A stretch of DNA of 64,000 nt from Lumbricus rubellus (Eukaryota > Annelida > Clitellata > Crassiclitellata > Lumbricidae). The stretch covers positions 39,177,744-39,241,743 of the forward strand of contig OX243811.1 of the NCBI GenBank assembly GCA_945859605.1, written 5' to 3'. Numbering within the stretch: position 1 is the stretch's first letter; each line of letters opens with the position of its first letter. The translations under genes and the position numbers were made by a program. Below are positions 22,801 to 37,100 of the stretch, one piece after another. The notes beneath the pieces are model-generated. The model saw only the letters and a program-made list of their open reading frames with translations, made no database searches and was not told where the DNA came from.

Positions 22801-25800
22801 ATGTTATTCCAGCAATAACAGCAGATATAATATTTGCTGGAACGTGTTAAATTTGTGAACTGACCGAGTGAGTTCTTCGTGCAGGTTGTTTGGTTCGGAA
22901 GAATAGAACTTGACTCGAAAATGGAACGTATACGGTGGACCGGCTGAAGAAAAAAAGAAATACCAGCCATCTAAATTCTTAATCAAGAGATGCACTCAAA
23001 CTCTTTTATTAAATAATTCAAAACTGAAATTTATTCAAAACAGCAAAATGCAGAAATACCATCTGAGCATTGAGAGCAATTGTTGATGAAACTTGTACAC
23101 GAGATGTATCGCATATATCATCAAGTGCAAAAGAAGTAGATGAAAATGCACAGAATACTTGCACCTAAAATTAATATATAAACATTGATTGGCCATGTAG
23201 CATTACTTGAACACAAAGTGGAGCAGTGAACTGGACAAATAGCCAAGAACACTGGAGATCATTTATTCAAACCCCTTGCAGCCAGGTGGATGGAATCAGT
23301 AAATACTGATGATGATGATGATGATGATAGTTGATGATGATGAAGGTCCAGTACAAGGCATCTTATTATTTTTCATTACCAGGTACTATCACTATCAACT
23401 TACTCAACATTCTGAAAATAACTCCGGATTTAATAACCACACATGCTAAAGTTGATTAACCGTTTTTAGAAAGGCATTACCAATTTACCAGATATCACGC
23501 CCACCTATCAATAATTATTGTGGCAAACTCTCCTCAGCCTGTGTCTCAGCCAGATGCTCTTAGATAGTCAGCAACATTTGAGATGGGATCAGTCTGATTA
23601 CCTCTGACACTTTCAATCAGTTTCACAGCACATGATATCACCACATAATATGATCAATCTTTTTGCTCTCTCCACCCAATTGTCACTTCTTCCACCCTTA
23701 AGGTGCAGAGAGTATGACCTGCAGCAGACTATCGAGTTCTTGTGAAATATGGCAAGCACTCTAACAAGTAGGTAATATCTACTAAGAGCAGACACTAGTG
23801 CAGAACTTAAAAAGTTACTAATGTGGCTAGAATGCTCTTAGAAGACAGCATAGACTGTGAATGTTCTAAGCCCATTACGTCTGGCAGTTTAAGTGTACAC
23901 TGTACACATATTCAGTGTTGTTTCATGCCATGCAAACCAAATGTTAATTGCATTCTGGACTTTAAAGGCACTGTAGGCCAGAAGGAAGAATTGAAAACAG
24001 GACCAGAATTATTTCTCCCCTTCAAATGCATATGATTCAGTCCAACAGCAAGAATGTTCTGTAAGCACGGTATACCCAAACATCCTTGAAATACTACCTT
24101 AAGAGCTACATCATGACCTCATAGTTCTTAAATTCCTGTAGTAACTCATGGTTTATGGCAGACATGTAAAAGACCCACATGGTCGATATCTGATTTTAAA
24201 TGCAAGTTCAAGTTTATAACAAAAAGACATAACTTATCTATCGATCTATCTATGCAATTTATATAGCGCCCCTTCAAGAAATCTACTCAGAGGCACTCCC
24301 GACCCAGGCCCGGTAACTTAAGTGATCGGACATAAGAAAATTCTAAAGCCTAGGTCCAGCAACCAAAGATGTTTGCTCACCATGAACAGATAGAGTTTGA
24401 GGTATGACAAAACAAAGCAATCAGATGACCAGTTGACTGCACTATTAATGACAAATTACTTTAATAAGATAATACTCAAAGGTAACAGAGTAAAATCAAA
24501 TTATATATTTACACTTCTCTATAGAAGGCACCTCAGAAGTGTGATTCTGAAGAGAATGAATGAAATGAGGGGCAAATATATAAACCAAAGCAATTCAACC
24601 ACATGATACCCTATATAACAGAATAAAGACACAGGTCTGGCATGGTATTCCAGGGAGGTGTGACCAATTTAAATACACACTATTCAATTCTGTTTTAAAA
24701 CTTCAAAGACCTGCTAGTGGGATATGAACAAACCCAACCCTAGCAGTAACCCAGTTTGAATTCTGACTGTTTAAGATCAGAAGCTGTGCTATACAGAACC
24801 GGGTAATAAGGGAACTCCTGTGTATCTTGCAGATAGGGGGGCAAAGTGCATCACATATTTGGCATACATAATGATAAACACATGCAAACACCTGCACCCA
24901 GTGTGTATGTGCATGCAATGGTGTATGCATATTAGCCTGGCATGAAGTCAAATACGTGCACAATGCCTTAAAACCTTATTCTACACACATAAAAACATAC
25001 AGTCAAACAGGAATTCAGCACAATGACACACATTGATCTACATGAACAACTAGCAGACATACAAAAACCAATTCAACAACAACAACAATAGGAATTCAAC
25101 TCTGCTTCATGGGGCACCACAAAATAAAATAGGCATAATTACTCCTTTGAGAAATTAACAAAGGCTCAGTAATACAGTCAGATGCTTGCTATAATTATGC
25201 ACCCCAGAAAGTAAATCTACATGTATCATACCAGGCCGCCAGTACATACGAGCATACATGAACAAATTAGATGGATAAAGCTGTACATTTAGCAAAAGGT
25301 TGCTTAAATAGATATAATTTAATTACATCAATGGTCGTTAAATTAGACTTTCTGTCGATTAGATTTCTGCTGTCTAGCATATTAATATTTTTATTTTACA
25401 GAATCGTTAAAACTATGAACTTGTAAGGAAACAATCCAGGGCAGTGTGTTGTCCAAACTTTTTGACACCGCGGGCCACAAAAGAACTTTTCTTGAAGCCG
25501 AGGGCTACACTGGTGAAATCAAAAGCAACAACTTTGATCAAATGTAAATTTTTAAGCTATATAAAAATTTACTACGGAAAAATCATAACGGATGCATCGT
25601 GGGAACTTGATTTTGTTTTCACATTGTCAAATAATATTTTCATTGGACTAACTTGTGTAAAAATCTGTATATAACTGGATGACTGAATTAAATGTCTGGC
25701 TACAAGTCTAGAAAGTTGGTTTGAATTCATGCATTCACATAAACATGCTTTAGCAGTATAACTAGGAAGGATGGATGGAAGGTTGTAAGGCCAGTAACTG

Positions 25801-28154
25801 CAGATAGAGGAAATAGGAGACTCCAGATATTTGCCACCCATTACTATGATTCATTGCTATCAAGAGCATGTTGCAGTTCTCAAGACAGACCCCAAGTAGT
25901 CCACACCAGCCAAACAGCAACCCAATCACTCAATCACTATATATAGCCATCTCATCAACAACAATAATATTCTCCGGAGATAAAAATGTGAAACGAATAT
26001 AATGCCTATTCTATGCATACGAGAACGTATGCATATGCGAGAAATAACACCTACGGGCGATGAACCCATGGACATTGATGATGATGATGATATGCGAGTA
26101 TATGTCCAGTTATAATTCACCATCAAGAACCACACAATAACATTATATGTGACATATTAACACATCCAAATGGTGAAATACATGCAAACATATGTGTGTA
26201 TGCATATGTGAGCAAAAACATGTATGCATCAGTGTATGTAAATACGTAAGTAGCATGCACGTAGGCATGCATAGGGTTAATATGTGTTTTTCACAGACTT
26301 ACGGAAATCCTTAATTTTGACCTGCTTCCTGATCTTCTTCTGCGGATCCAGCCAGTGCTGCAAAGAAAAGACAAATCTTGTTCAGGACTTTCAGTTTATA
26401 TTCAGGACCATCGTAATGCAATGACCCACATCATTACCCAACCATGCATCAAGATTGAAAGATATAATATTTGCAGTGTTTGAAAGATTTGAGTGCCATG
26501 AATGTTCAGATGCACACATAATTAAGCACATGCATACAATATACATGCATGCATAACAGCATATGTACATTCTGTCATGTCATACATACAATACTATACA
26601 CACGTACTTCATAGTGAACTAGAATTACGATAATGGCTCTATTTTGGTATTCAAAAAATCTCAAGTCCTAGGAATAACAAACGGGTTTAAGTTATCTCTG
26701 AAAGAAGTGGGTTCAGTTCGGGTGAAACGTCATATGGTATTAAAAGATGCCTTCAAACTTTGAGGCAAAAAACAGTCAAAAGAACCACGTACATACTAGA
26801 TTGAAAATATCAGATTGCCACATAGCTAGGATAGGCACAGCTGTCTGTTGAGAGCTGACAGCCTTCAGCCCATGCTACAATCTTCCTTAGCTGGAGGACT
26901 TCAGCCCACGCTACAATCTTCTGTGCTGATTCCCAAGACTAGCAAAGTCTCTTAAAGACCAGGTCCTGGTGTCCTCAACCAGGTTCTATCAAACATTAAA
27001 CTGTTAAACGTCTATTGTGGGCGAGGGTGAGTGACGAATGACATATTGAAAATTGTCTGAGACCTAAACTTCCAACGTGAAGTGAATATTACGATTTAAA
27101 AGTTGCATGCATCAGCAGATAAAACAGATTTACAGTCAAAATTTCTTATCCACTATCAATATATATATATATATATGCATATATATATATATATATATAT
27201 ATCAATCTCACAAAAAATTGCTTGATCATAAACAGAACAAATTGCAAAGTTCACAAGAGAGCATCATTTGAATAAGGCACTGGTTCCATACTCTTCAGAA
27301 AGTAGCAAGTTAAAAAAAATATTCAGATTCCTCTCATTGGGAAAAGTTGCATTACGCTCAAGTAAAAATGGCAGAGAAACTTTTTTATATGAAGACCGTC
27401 TTTCCGTTTTAAAATAAACCTAACCCGGGGCCACCCTAGTTCTAATTTAATTATATGAAATTTAAAATATAAAAAATACCTCTTCAAATACATGGCTGAT
27501 TGTGTGATAAGTTAAAAAATTATTTTTGTTCTTAAAACTGAACCATATATATGGCCCAGGTCCTGGACTTCAGCCAGTCTAGCCCTGGACCTTCACCCAA
27601 GAACTCTGAGTGGCCCTGCACTCAACTATGAAAACCACACAAACTCACGAATACTACAGGGAACTTATTATATTTAACAAACGAATACTATCAGTTGTAG
27701 TCAACAACAGGTCAGGCGAAAATAAACAATTCTCAGGGTAAAGGAATTTCTGCCACATGGTTCATCAAAGCAAATTAAACAGAAGCCCCACACACCCCAA
27801 CCCAGAAAGGCGGAAAATGGAGGGGTTCGAAGGTCAACAAAGGTGATCTGCATCACATCTGAGTGTCCAGTGTTTACAACTCTACATAAACCACAACCCA
27901 GCAGCAGCTTAAAATGTTCATCTTTGTTAATAAACACACAACCAAATACACTATAGCCATCCATGTGCAATGATTGTGCATACATGATGAATTCATGTGC
28001 ATTGAACAATATTAATTATGTATACACCAATAAAATATGCATCACATCCACATGTATAAACAATTGCTAATTATATATACATGAATAAATATGTGTATAT
28101 ATGTAATAACATTTATAAGCATATCACTATACAATAACATAAGCTTATAAGCCT

Positions 28155-28186
<32 letters not shown>

Positions 28187-31100
28187 ATACCGCATATAAT
28201 AATCAGGTGTACAATGCATCAAGAAATGAATTTGTATCTGATTTATCATAACAAGAAACCACCGGTCAGACCCAACTTTATCACTGGACCCGCACTTTAT
28301 CACTGGACCCGCACTTTATCACTGGACTCGCACTTCATCACTGGACCCAGCAAGCAAGTTGATCAGTGGCTGGGTGGTCGAAACACTGATACTGGTCAAA
28401 ACCAGAAAGATAAACGGAAATGCCAGTGGAAATGCAAGTGGTGGGTGAAGAGTAAAGGTTTGAAATGACACAGCTGCTGGTCCATGGTAGATGACTTATT
28501 GTACAAATGTGACGATGGCAACTGCATGATCAACATTTGCTAAGCATAAGTAAACCGTACATATATGAACGAAATGCAAATAGACAGACAAACCAACCGG
28601 TCCGGACCCACAGGCAGGCATGAATACCAACCAAAGTTGTTAAAAAAACCTTTTTATTCTCTTACAAAAAATGTCGTTTTTTATTTTTATTTTTGCATCG
28701 TTTTTTAAATTTTTTTAAGTAACTTTATTTTTTTAGTTTCTATTATTATTTTCCTTAATTTAATTTTTGTCTGATATTCCATACAGCTACTACATCACAG
28801 GCTCAAACATCCAGTTCAAAACAAATATGGTCACCTGAATTCACGCATTGTGATTCAAAACAGGTGTAAAAATTGACACACATGGCACTGTCAGAAATGT
28901 AAAAGTCTTGGAGATCATCATCGACTTCACAAACATTAGTTGACAGAAACATAGATAATTATGTAAGTACAGATATATATATACACTTATATATTTACAT
29001 AGCCATATACAAAACGGCTGGCAACGATAGTCAAATCAATGCTTCTCTATGAACTAACTGATAAGTTTGCATATAATATGGAGATTTTAAATATGACTGT
29101 ACTGCGTAGTAAAGCCATTTCAAAGTGCCTTCTAAGAAGCTCTCCAGTATAGAGCCCCTATGGTAGATGGCGACCTCTGCCCTCTGATGAGTCACCCAAG
29201 GGGGCGGGGGTTGTGGATGGCTGCAGAGCCAAGAGGCATAGATGCAATGGGCAAAAAATAGAACCTGGTGCTCTGTGTTACTAAGCCACACTCTGTGCTG
29301 TCTCTGCCTGTTCCCTGCTCCTCACTCCACATGCCTACCTTCCTTCCTTCCCTTCCCTTCCTTTCTTACTTTTCAGCCCACCTCTCTTTCACGCAGTCTC
29401 ACACTCATCGCTCTCTGTCTGTCAATGTGTGCTTGTGTTTCACTTTTTAAGATCAAGACAGATAGGAGCATCACTGGACTTAATCCAAGGAAAAATACGC
29501 TTGCTTACTTAAGTGTGGGGTCATTCAGTACAAGGGTTGCCTATTCCAGTAGGGGGTGGGGTCATTTAAGGATTGCTTATTCGATAAGGGGTGGGGTCAT
29601 TTAGTGCAAGGATGTTTAATTTTTATCAGATCAGGATGAAACCAAGTTAGTCAGCACAGCAAAGGAAGCAGAGGGTCAAAGTCAAGCATCCACCACAGGG
29701 TTTAAGATACCCAGCGCATCACAGCCCAGCTAGCAAGGATTCAGTCAGACACTGTCAGAGGGGGGGGGCTCACATTGTGTGTGTGTGTGTGTGTGTGTGT
29801 CGTGTCATCTGTGGTGTTTGTCAGTCATTCTATCTAGGTGTTTCTGCTTTTGTTTCTATTTTGCCTTTTTGTGAATGTCTTTTACCACTGATTCAGGACT
29901 TGGTATGAACCTTGCCATAGTTTAACAGAATGAACTTTGCAAGACAGGGTCTGTTGTTCTGCTTCATTTTACTCCAGGATCAGGTCCATCCTCACTAGTA
30001 ATTAGCATTAGTCTGACTATGTCCTCTGGCTGCCCTTTCCCTGTTCATGCCTCAGCTTCTGTCCATGTTTCTCTCCCTATCATATCCCTTCCTCTTTGTC
30101 TTTATCCCGCTTTCCCTGTCTCAAATAGGACAGACAGACAGACATATAGAGACACAGAGAAGGATAGAGACACTTTCTCTGTATGTCTTGTTACTCTCCT
30201 GTCCTTGCTTTACCTCTATACTCCTCCTGTTCTTCCTTCCACACACCTCTCCAATCTCCATCAAGTTGGGCATATGCAGGCAAGTCACAAATGTGGATTA
30301 ATTAAACTTTACACTATCCTGGCTTATTTATTCTCAGGATTTCTACACTGCATGTTGGTCAAGAGTTAAAATGGAAGATGTGAAGGATTGAATGTCACAT
30401 GCACCAATCACCTATTATGTGTTGTGTGTTCATGTCTTACACTCATAGCGTTGTTGAGTTTAACTTTACTATACCACTTCATTAATTGCCAGCTGGCATG
30501 GTATCTGCATGACCCAGAAGTAAATGCCTCAGGGTGGAAGATAACAAGGTCAGAATGGGCGTGGCTACTAGAGTCAGGCCAATCTAACTATAGCTTAGGT
30601 TACTGAAGTCCAAATGGAAGGCTCAAGATGCAACTCTTAACCCTCTTTGAACCTGCAGTCAACGAGCAGTTCCCCCACTTCTCCTGATCCAAACAGTAAG
30701 TCGTTGATTTTACAATCACTCTGCATGGAAAACAGTAGAAACTGACTTTAACCATTGCCTATCACAGCACTTTCAGTGACAGAGAGTCTGCAACAGCCTA
30801 TATCACCATTATTCCATGATCTTCAGTCATCATCAGCCAAAAGCATGGCACATATGACATTGCACCAACAGGCCAACATTTTCATAGTCAAAGCATTTAA
30901 CTACACTTCAACTACTATGCTGTTCAAGGAAAAAAAGACAACTGTTAAACAATAGTGTTCAGTGAGTCAAAAGAGCCTCTGTTATACTATCTAAAAAAAA
31001 CTTATCAAATGACAGCCTATCCAGCAAGTGTCAATCCGGTCATAGTTCAAGAATTCATGACTTTCGGTTTTAACATTTGTAAAAATTCTGGAATTTTTAA

Positions 31101-34100
31101 AAAAATTTTAAAATTCCTAAAAATTCATAAAAATTCATTGGGCTACAAATGCTACATATGCAGAGGAGTTTTGCACACACACAAACAGCGGAAGTAACAA
31201 CAGCAACAAATGTGAAGAAGAAGAGGACACAGCTTAGTGAACATTGGTTACAAGTAGTGCCACTGACTGACGACTTGTCACACTGGAGCTATAAGGCACT
31301 GGTGGTTTATCGTTCTGGTGACTTATGCTCACAGTCAAACACCCCATGGTCCCCACCCCAACTATGATGGAATTCAAAGTTCAAGATGCACCTCATATTC
31401 ATAACTGTTGTGTTGCTAGTCCACTGTCTTTTATGGCTGAATGATGGATTGCCTGTGTCTATGACATTGACTTGCTAAATTAAGAGTTGAAAAGTAAACA
31501 AATAACAAGTCACTGCTTGTTTAAAAATTCGTTAAATTTTCATGAACTATTAGACTTTTAAAATTCATAACATGTGACTCTCAAAGTTCTATGATCCATT
31601 GATGCTGGCAAAAGCAAAAATACATTCGGAACCACAAAACAGATTTTTCTAATCTTACATGGATTTGCATGCTTTGCTATGTTTGGATTTGCTCAAGCAA
31701 AATTATGCGTTTTTTCACAATAGACAATGCAAGTGTTACTTCAGGTCACTCCATCGGAACTCTTGAACTCTTTCGTGAGGCACTCCTATGCATGCCACAT
31801 GACTTTGCTTTAGCAGACAAGAGCTTTGTGGTGCCTGTGGGCACACCGAAATTGGCAACAAGTTGCATGCACACCTCATCGACAAAGTCATAAAATATTC
31901 TAAAGTCTCTCTTTCCTTGAGCTGCCATTGTCTTCGTCTGTTTCTCAATGCTGTACATGTATACATGTGCTGACCAGACAACAGAACATTGTCTTCACGA
32001 GCAGCTAATGGACCATCTGCATTGCATTATAAGTGCGTTCCACAGACCTTAGTCATCTTAATCATTCAAATCACATTGATGCACAAGTGTTATACTTCTG
32101 CATTGAATGAGTATTATGCATAGCAGAATGGTGAAGAAATAATATAATAATAAAACTGTTGCAGCTGTGAGAAAATGCTACAGTCATCAAGAATAATGCT
32201 TTTAAAATACATTGTGAGATCTATAGTGAAATCAGTGAAAGTATTGTTAGTGCTGACTAGATGTGTTTGGAGGTTGAAGCTTAAATTGGAAACTTCAGAC
32301 AGTCAAATTGTGTGAAAGTGATGACACGCTGCCAAGGTAAATACACACACACAGGTGCATAACAATAGACAGCGGATGGTGGAAGTTTATTATTCAGCCA
32401 TCAGGCAGTACTGGGTGATAAAACGTGAAGCACAAGACTTTGGCTGACTATGCAGATGAATACTACGATTTATATAAAAATAATAGTAATAATTAATGTA
32501 GATGTACTAATATTGGCATTGATGAACGGCAAACAATTTGCCATGACCAGAAAATATTTTATATTGAAGAATTATTTAAAACAACAAAATCATTTAAATT
32601 AAAATAGTATAGAGTCAAAGTAGGATATAAGGAACAGGCCACTGCGACTCAATCTGCTATATAACGCTACAGCATGGGCATGGAAAATTTCAAATGATCT
32701 ACCGATTTAGTGGGGTATTGGGCCCAAAAAATCAAATTACCTACCAAAATTTTTAAAGTATCACAAGCACATTCATTTAAGATTGGTGTATCATTAAGGG
32801 TCTGTCAATGAACACTCCAAGGCAACCATCCGAAAGCGAAAGCGGGCACCCAAGCTGCAAATCCAAAATTCAGCATTCGATTGAAATTACTTTGAACCAT
32901 GATGATCATCAGAGGACACTGTTATACTAGAACGAAGCTCTTGCTGCCTGCACACATGAGACAAAGTGGAGACATCACAGACCCAACACTGTACAGTACC
33001 TGAACAGGCAAGCAGTGGATATTGGAATTGAGACACAATTACCATAATATATTACAGAGATACAAAAGAACATAGGTCTGACCCCTTCATCACATCTACC
33101 CCCCAATGCCCCATTCTATTCAACTCCAGTCTGAACCAGTCACCATTGCCCCATATATTCAGACAGTGTACAGACATTGTTCAGTTGATTGTGGTGGTAA
33201 GATGAAGAAAGCATAAAATAAACATGCAATAAAGTCAGCAACAATAATAACAGACTGCACCAAATTTTGAAAAGTACCTAAAGGTGGTCTATTTAAGAGT
33301 TCCAAAACAACATACATGCAACATTTCAACAATAATACTTCCAAGGGTTAAAACTACCATAACACTGTAGTTGTCCTATCTCCATGGTATATTCCCAGCA
33401 AAGCCATCTGAAGAGGCCTGGCAAGAGGAGGCAGACAGACCAGGCTAATATAACAAGGCAATGGAATTAATAACGGCCCTTCTTATCAGAACCCAATGGG
33501 TTCGCTGAAACACGAGATATCACACAGCTCAGAGGAACCACTCTACCTTTGTTTCATTGACTTTACTAAGGCCTTTGATAGGGTCCGACACGATCAGCTA
33601 TGGCTAACCATGCTTGAAATGGGCTTTCCACCTCATCTAGTCCAGCTGCTAAGAAATTTGTACAGACAACAACAGGCAAATGTAAGAACAAACGACCACA
33701 CTTCAGCATGGTTCAAGGTTAGAAAAGGTGTTCGACAGGGCTGCAACCTCTCCCCATGTCTGTTTAACATTTTAGCAGAGCAAATTATGCGAAAGGCACT
33801 AACAGGTTTCGCCGGTGGATTCAGGATTGGCGGAAGAACCATCAATAACCTGAGATATGCTGACGATATTGTCCTACTGGCCACAACACCAGAAGAACTA
33901 CAAGAACTCGTGAAACAAGTCGCAAGTGCTGCAGAAGAATATGGAATGTCAATCAACGTAACTAAGACGAAAGTTATGACGACTACTGAGGAGGTGCTCA
34001 AAACGATGGTGGGTACGGGAAGACTAGAACAAGTGGATTCCTTTGTATATTTAGGGAGTAGGATATCAAAAGATGGGAATTGTGTGAATGAAGTTAAATC

Positions 34101-37100
34101 AAGACTAGCCATGGGAATGATCGTCATGACCAAATTGACAAAAATTTGGAAGAATAAACCAATCAGCATCGTCACCAAATTGCGGTTGATGAAGGCTTTG
34201 GTGTGGCCAGTAGCGACGTATGGATGTGAAGCATGGACTCTGAAAAAGGATGAAGAAAAGCGAATTCAAGCATTTGAGAACAAGTGTATCAGAAAGCTGC
34301 TGAGAATTCCATGGACTAAAATGATGACCAATGAACAGGTGTATGTGTCAGCGGGAGCCACAAGAGAATTATTGGCCCACACCAAAATTCGGAAACTTCG
34401 ATATTTTGGTCATATCATGAGACAACAAAACGGTAGCATCGAAAGCAGCATCATGACGGGTTTTGTGGAGGGGAACCGAGGACGAGGAAGGCCGAGGATA
34501 TCTTGGATCGACAACGTCCTGAACTGGACAGGACTTGTAGGCTCTGACTTAATGAGCGCGACAAGGAACAGAAGACTCTGGGCATTAAAGGTCCATTCAT
34601 GTAGCCAACCGTCGCGATGCGACGATGGCGACATGACATGACATGACAGAGGAATATTCTAGATCTGGTCAAATTCAATCCACGACTTTGGACAGCCCAA
34701 GTCTCAACTTTATGACAAATTGTACAAAACAGAGAAACAACATTGCACTGATAAGAGGGAAGACAGGATGGAACCAGACAAGAAACGAAAGAAGGAAGAA
34801 GACAGGAGGTGACTTGGATCAAGAGTGAGAGACAAAAGAAGATGAGCATGTTGGAAACAGTAGCAAGATGAGAAAGACATTTCCACAGCAAACGGAATTG
34901 CTAGGGCAAATGCAAAAAACCATTAAGGTAATGCTAAGACATAGCTGTTTGTAAACTGTCATAAATAGCACTTTATGGGTGCTACATAAACAGCTAATAG
35001 AAACACAAATACAAGGCAGAGTAATGTTAGAACACATAATATTATGAACAATTAATCTTAGTATGGCTCCTCTGATGCCAGGCTAGCTTTCATAATCCCA
35101 AGACATGACTTGAATTCTTCCCATAAAGAATGTTAGCTGTACAATTATATACACATGTAATACTGTCCAAGATATGTAAACTTTGTGATATAAATAGATT
35201 GCAGAATAAGGTTTAGAAGGCACCATATTAACCATGTACACAGCATAAGATACCCACAAACAATATGCTAAATGAGACGTTGTAATATTTATGTATAAGC
35301 AATGTGAGTAATTTTGTTCCTATATGGGTTTATTATCTATATAAATAAAAATGAAACTTTCCAATAGTTCGGAACATGATCATGCCGAAAGTGACACACC
35401 GATTGTTATGAAACTTTTACAACACCTTCCATTCCGATAGAACAGTGATAACTTATGCTTTTTTCCCGAAAAAACGCAACCTTTTCCACAAAAAGGGAAC
35501 TTTGCAATCCGTTCGTCCGCCATTTGCAAGTTGAACACGTCCCTCACGGCTAAACGCTGTCTCTAAACACAGCAGACGAAATATGAATGAACATGAATGA
35601 TGTCGCGTCCTCTGACGTCATAAGCGATTCGCGGCCTTCCCCAAAGCGGCCTTGACGGCGTGACGGCGGAAAGGAGCGAAGGGAGCGGGACGAAGACGGT
35701 GGGGAGGGAGCGGAGGGGGAGGGGAGGTGGAGGTCGAGAGGAAGGGCAGGGGAGGCCTTTCCCCAAAGCGGCCTTCACGGCGTGACGGAGGAAAGGAGCG
35801 GAGGGAGCGGGACGAAGACGGAGGGAGAGGGGGAGGGGGAGGGGGAGCCTCTTTTCAGCCACAGCAACGCGTGGCCGGGTTCAGCTAGTATATATATATA
35901 TATATGAAATATATACAATATATAAATATATTATATACATACAGATTACAGACTGATAGAGTAGAATATAATGTACAGAATATTTTGTTTATATTATATA
36001 TTATATATATATATATTATACACATTGTTGCCACAACAGGTGTTAAGGGTGTGTTAGGCCTAAAAAAAAAAATGCTGTGTTTCCGGTAACAGAGCTAAAA
36101 AAAATTGGGTAGGTAGGTCGGAAAATATTTTTATTTTGTAAAATATTTTTATGCAGTGACTATCCGAAAAAGTATACCCCACTAGTCTTTTTTGCACGCT
36201 GAAACAAAGTACGTGTTCTAAGCAAGTATAAACTGCCTATTTCCCGACTGTCTGCACCTAAAACTGCTCTAGAAACAGTCCTATTAATTTCATTTTGTTG
36301 ACGTCTCTTATGTTATGTCAATACAAATGTTAAAAAAATATTTTTTGAAAAAAATTTTAAATTTTTTTTTGAAAAAAACATTTAAAAAAAAAAAAAATTT
36401 TAATAAAAAATTTTTACAAAAATATTTGGGTCGCGGCCGTAAAAATGGGTCGGTCGCGTTACCGGAAACACAACACTTTTTTTTTTACGCCTTATCTGTA
36501 AGTTGGTGGTCCATTTGTTGATAGAGCCGTGTATATCTGCCATAAGCAATGACTGCATCAGGCACTTACTTCTAGTGAAAGATAGGGTAAGTCTAGATTC
36601 TGACCACTTCACGTTAGATGGATATTCAAAGAACCATTCTCGAGCATGTGGTCTGCCATCAAATGGGAAATGAATGTAATATAACGTTACCACCACGCAC
36701 AAAGAAAATCAAAGGCTACAGCACAATTTATTGTCGTTCTATAAACTGCGGAATGCATCAAACAAAACGACTCACAACTTGGAAAGAATAACCAGAGAAA
36801 CAATAATTCTGCTGAGCTTCAAATAAACACACCCATCATGGTATTAAGTGAATAGCATCAAGAGCTTCCTTTCAAAGGAAGGCTCATTGGCTGCATTGTT
36901 TCTCATAATATTAATCATTAAAGTTTGGCTGCAGAAATTAACGATTAATTAATTGATTAATTAATTATTAATTGAGTTTAACTATATATATAGCTTTTAA
37001 AACATTTATTCTCAACGATTTAATATCTATGCATACCTGCCACCTCATTTCCGTTAGACAGTTTTTAACTCAGCTGGTCATAATTATTGTCGACAAAACA

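Larger units (their letters stand above)
22944..26302. other. EPB41L5 intron 3
   Basis: Contains a (GAT)n run (23308-23345), a SINE tail (24240-24305), a hAT-like end (25442) and (GATGAT) at 26078-26092. No gene recognised. Confidence 0.7.

Noticed and set aside
29242..30369. Frames of 116-120 codons
   Set aside because: Pyrimidine-rich low-complexity DNA; no splice or family support.
31669..31981. Overlapping frames on both strands
   Set aside because: No recognisable domain, no splice-site support, and the two strands are equally open.
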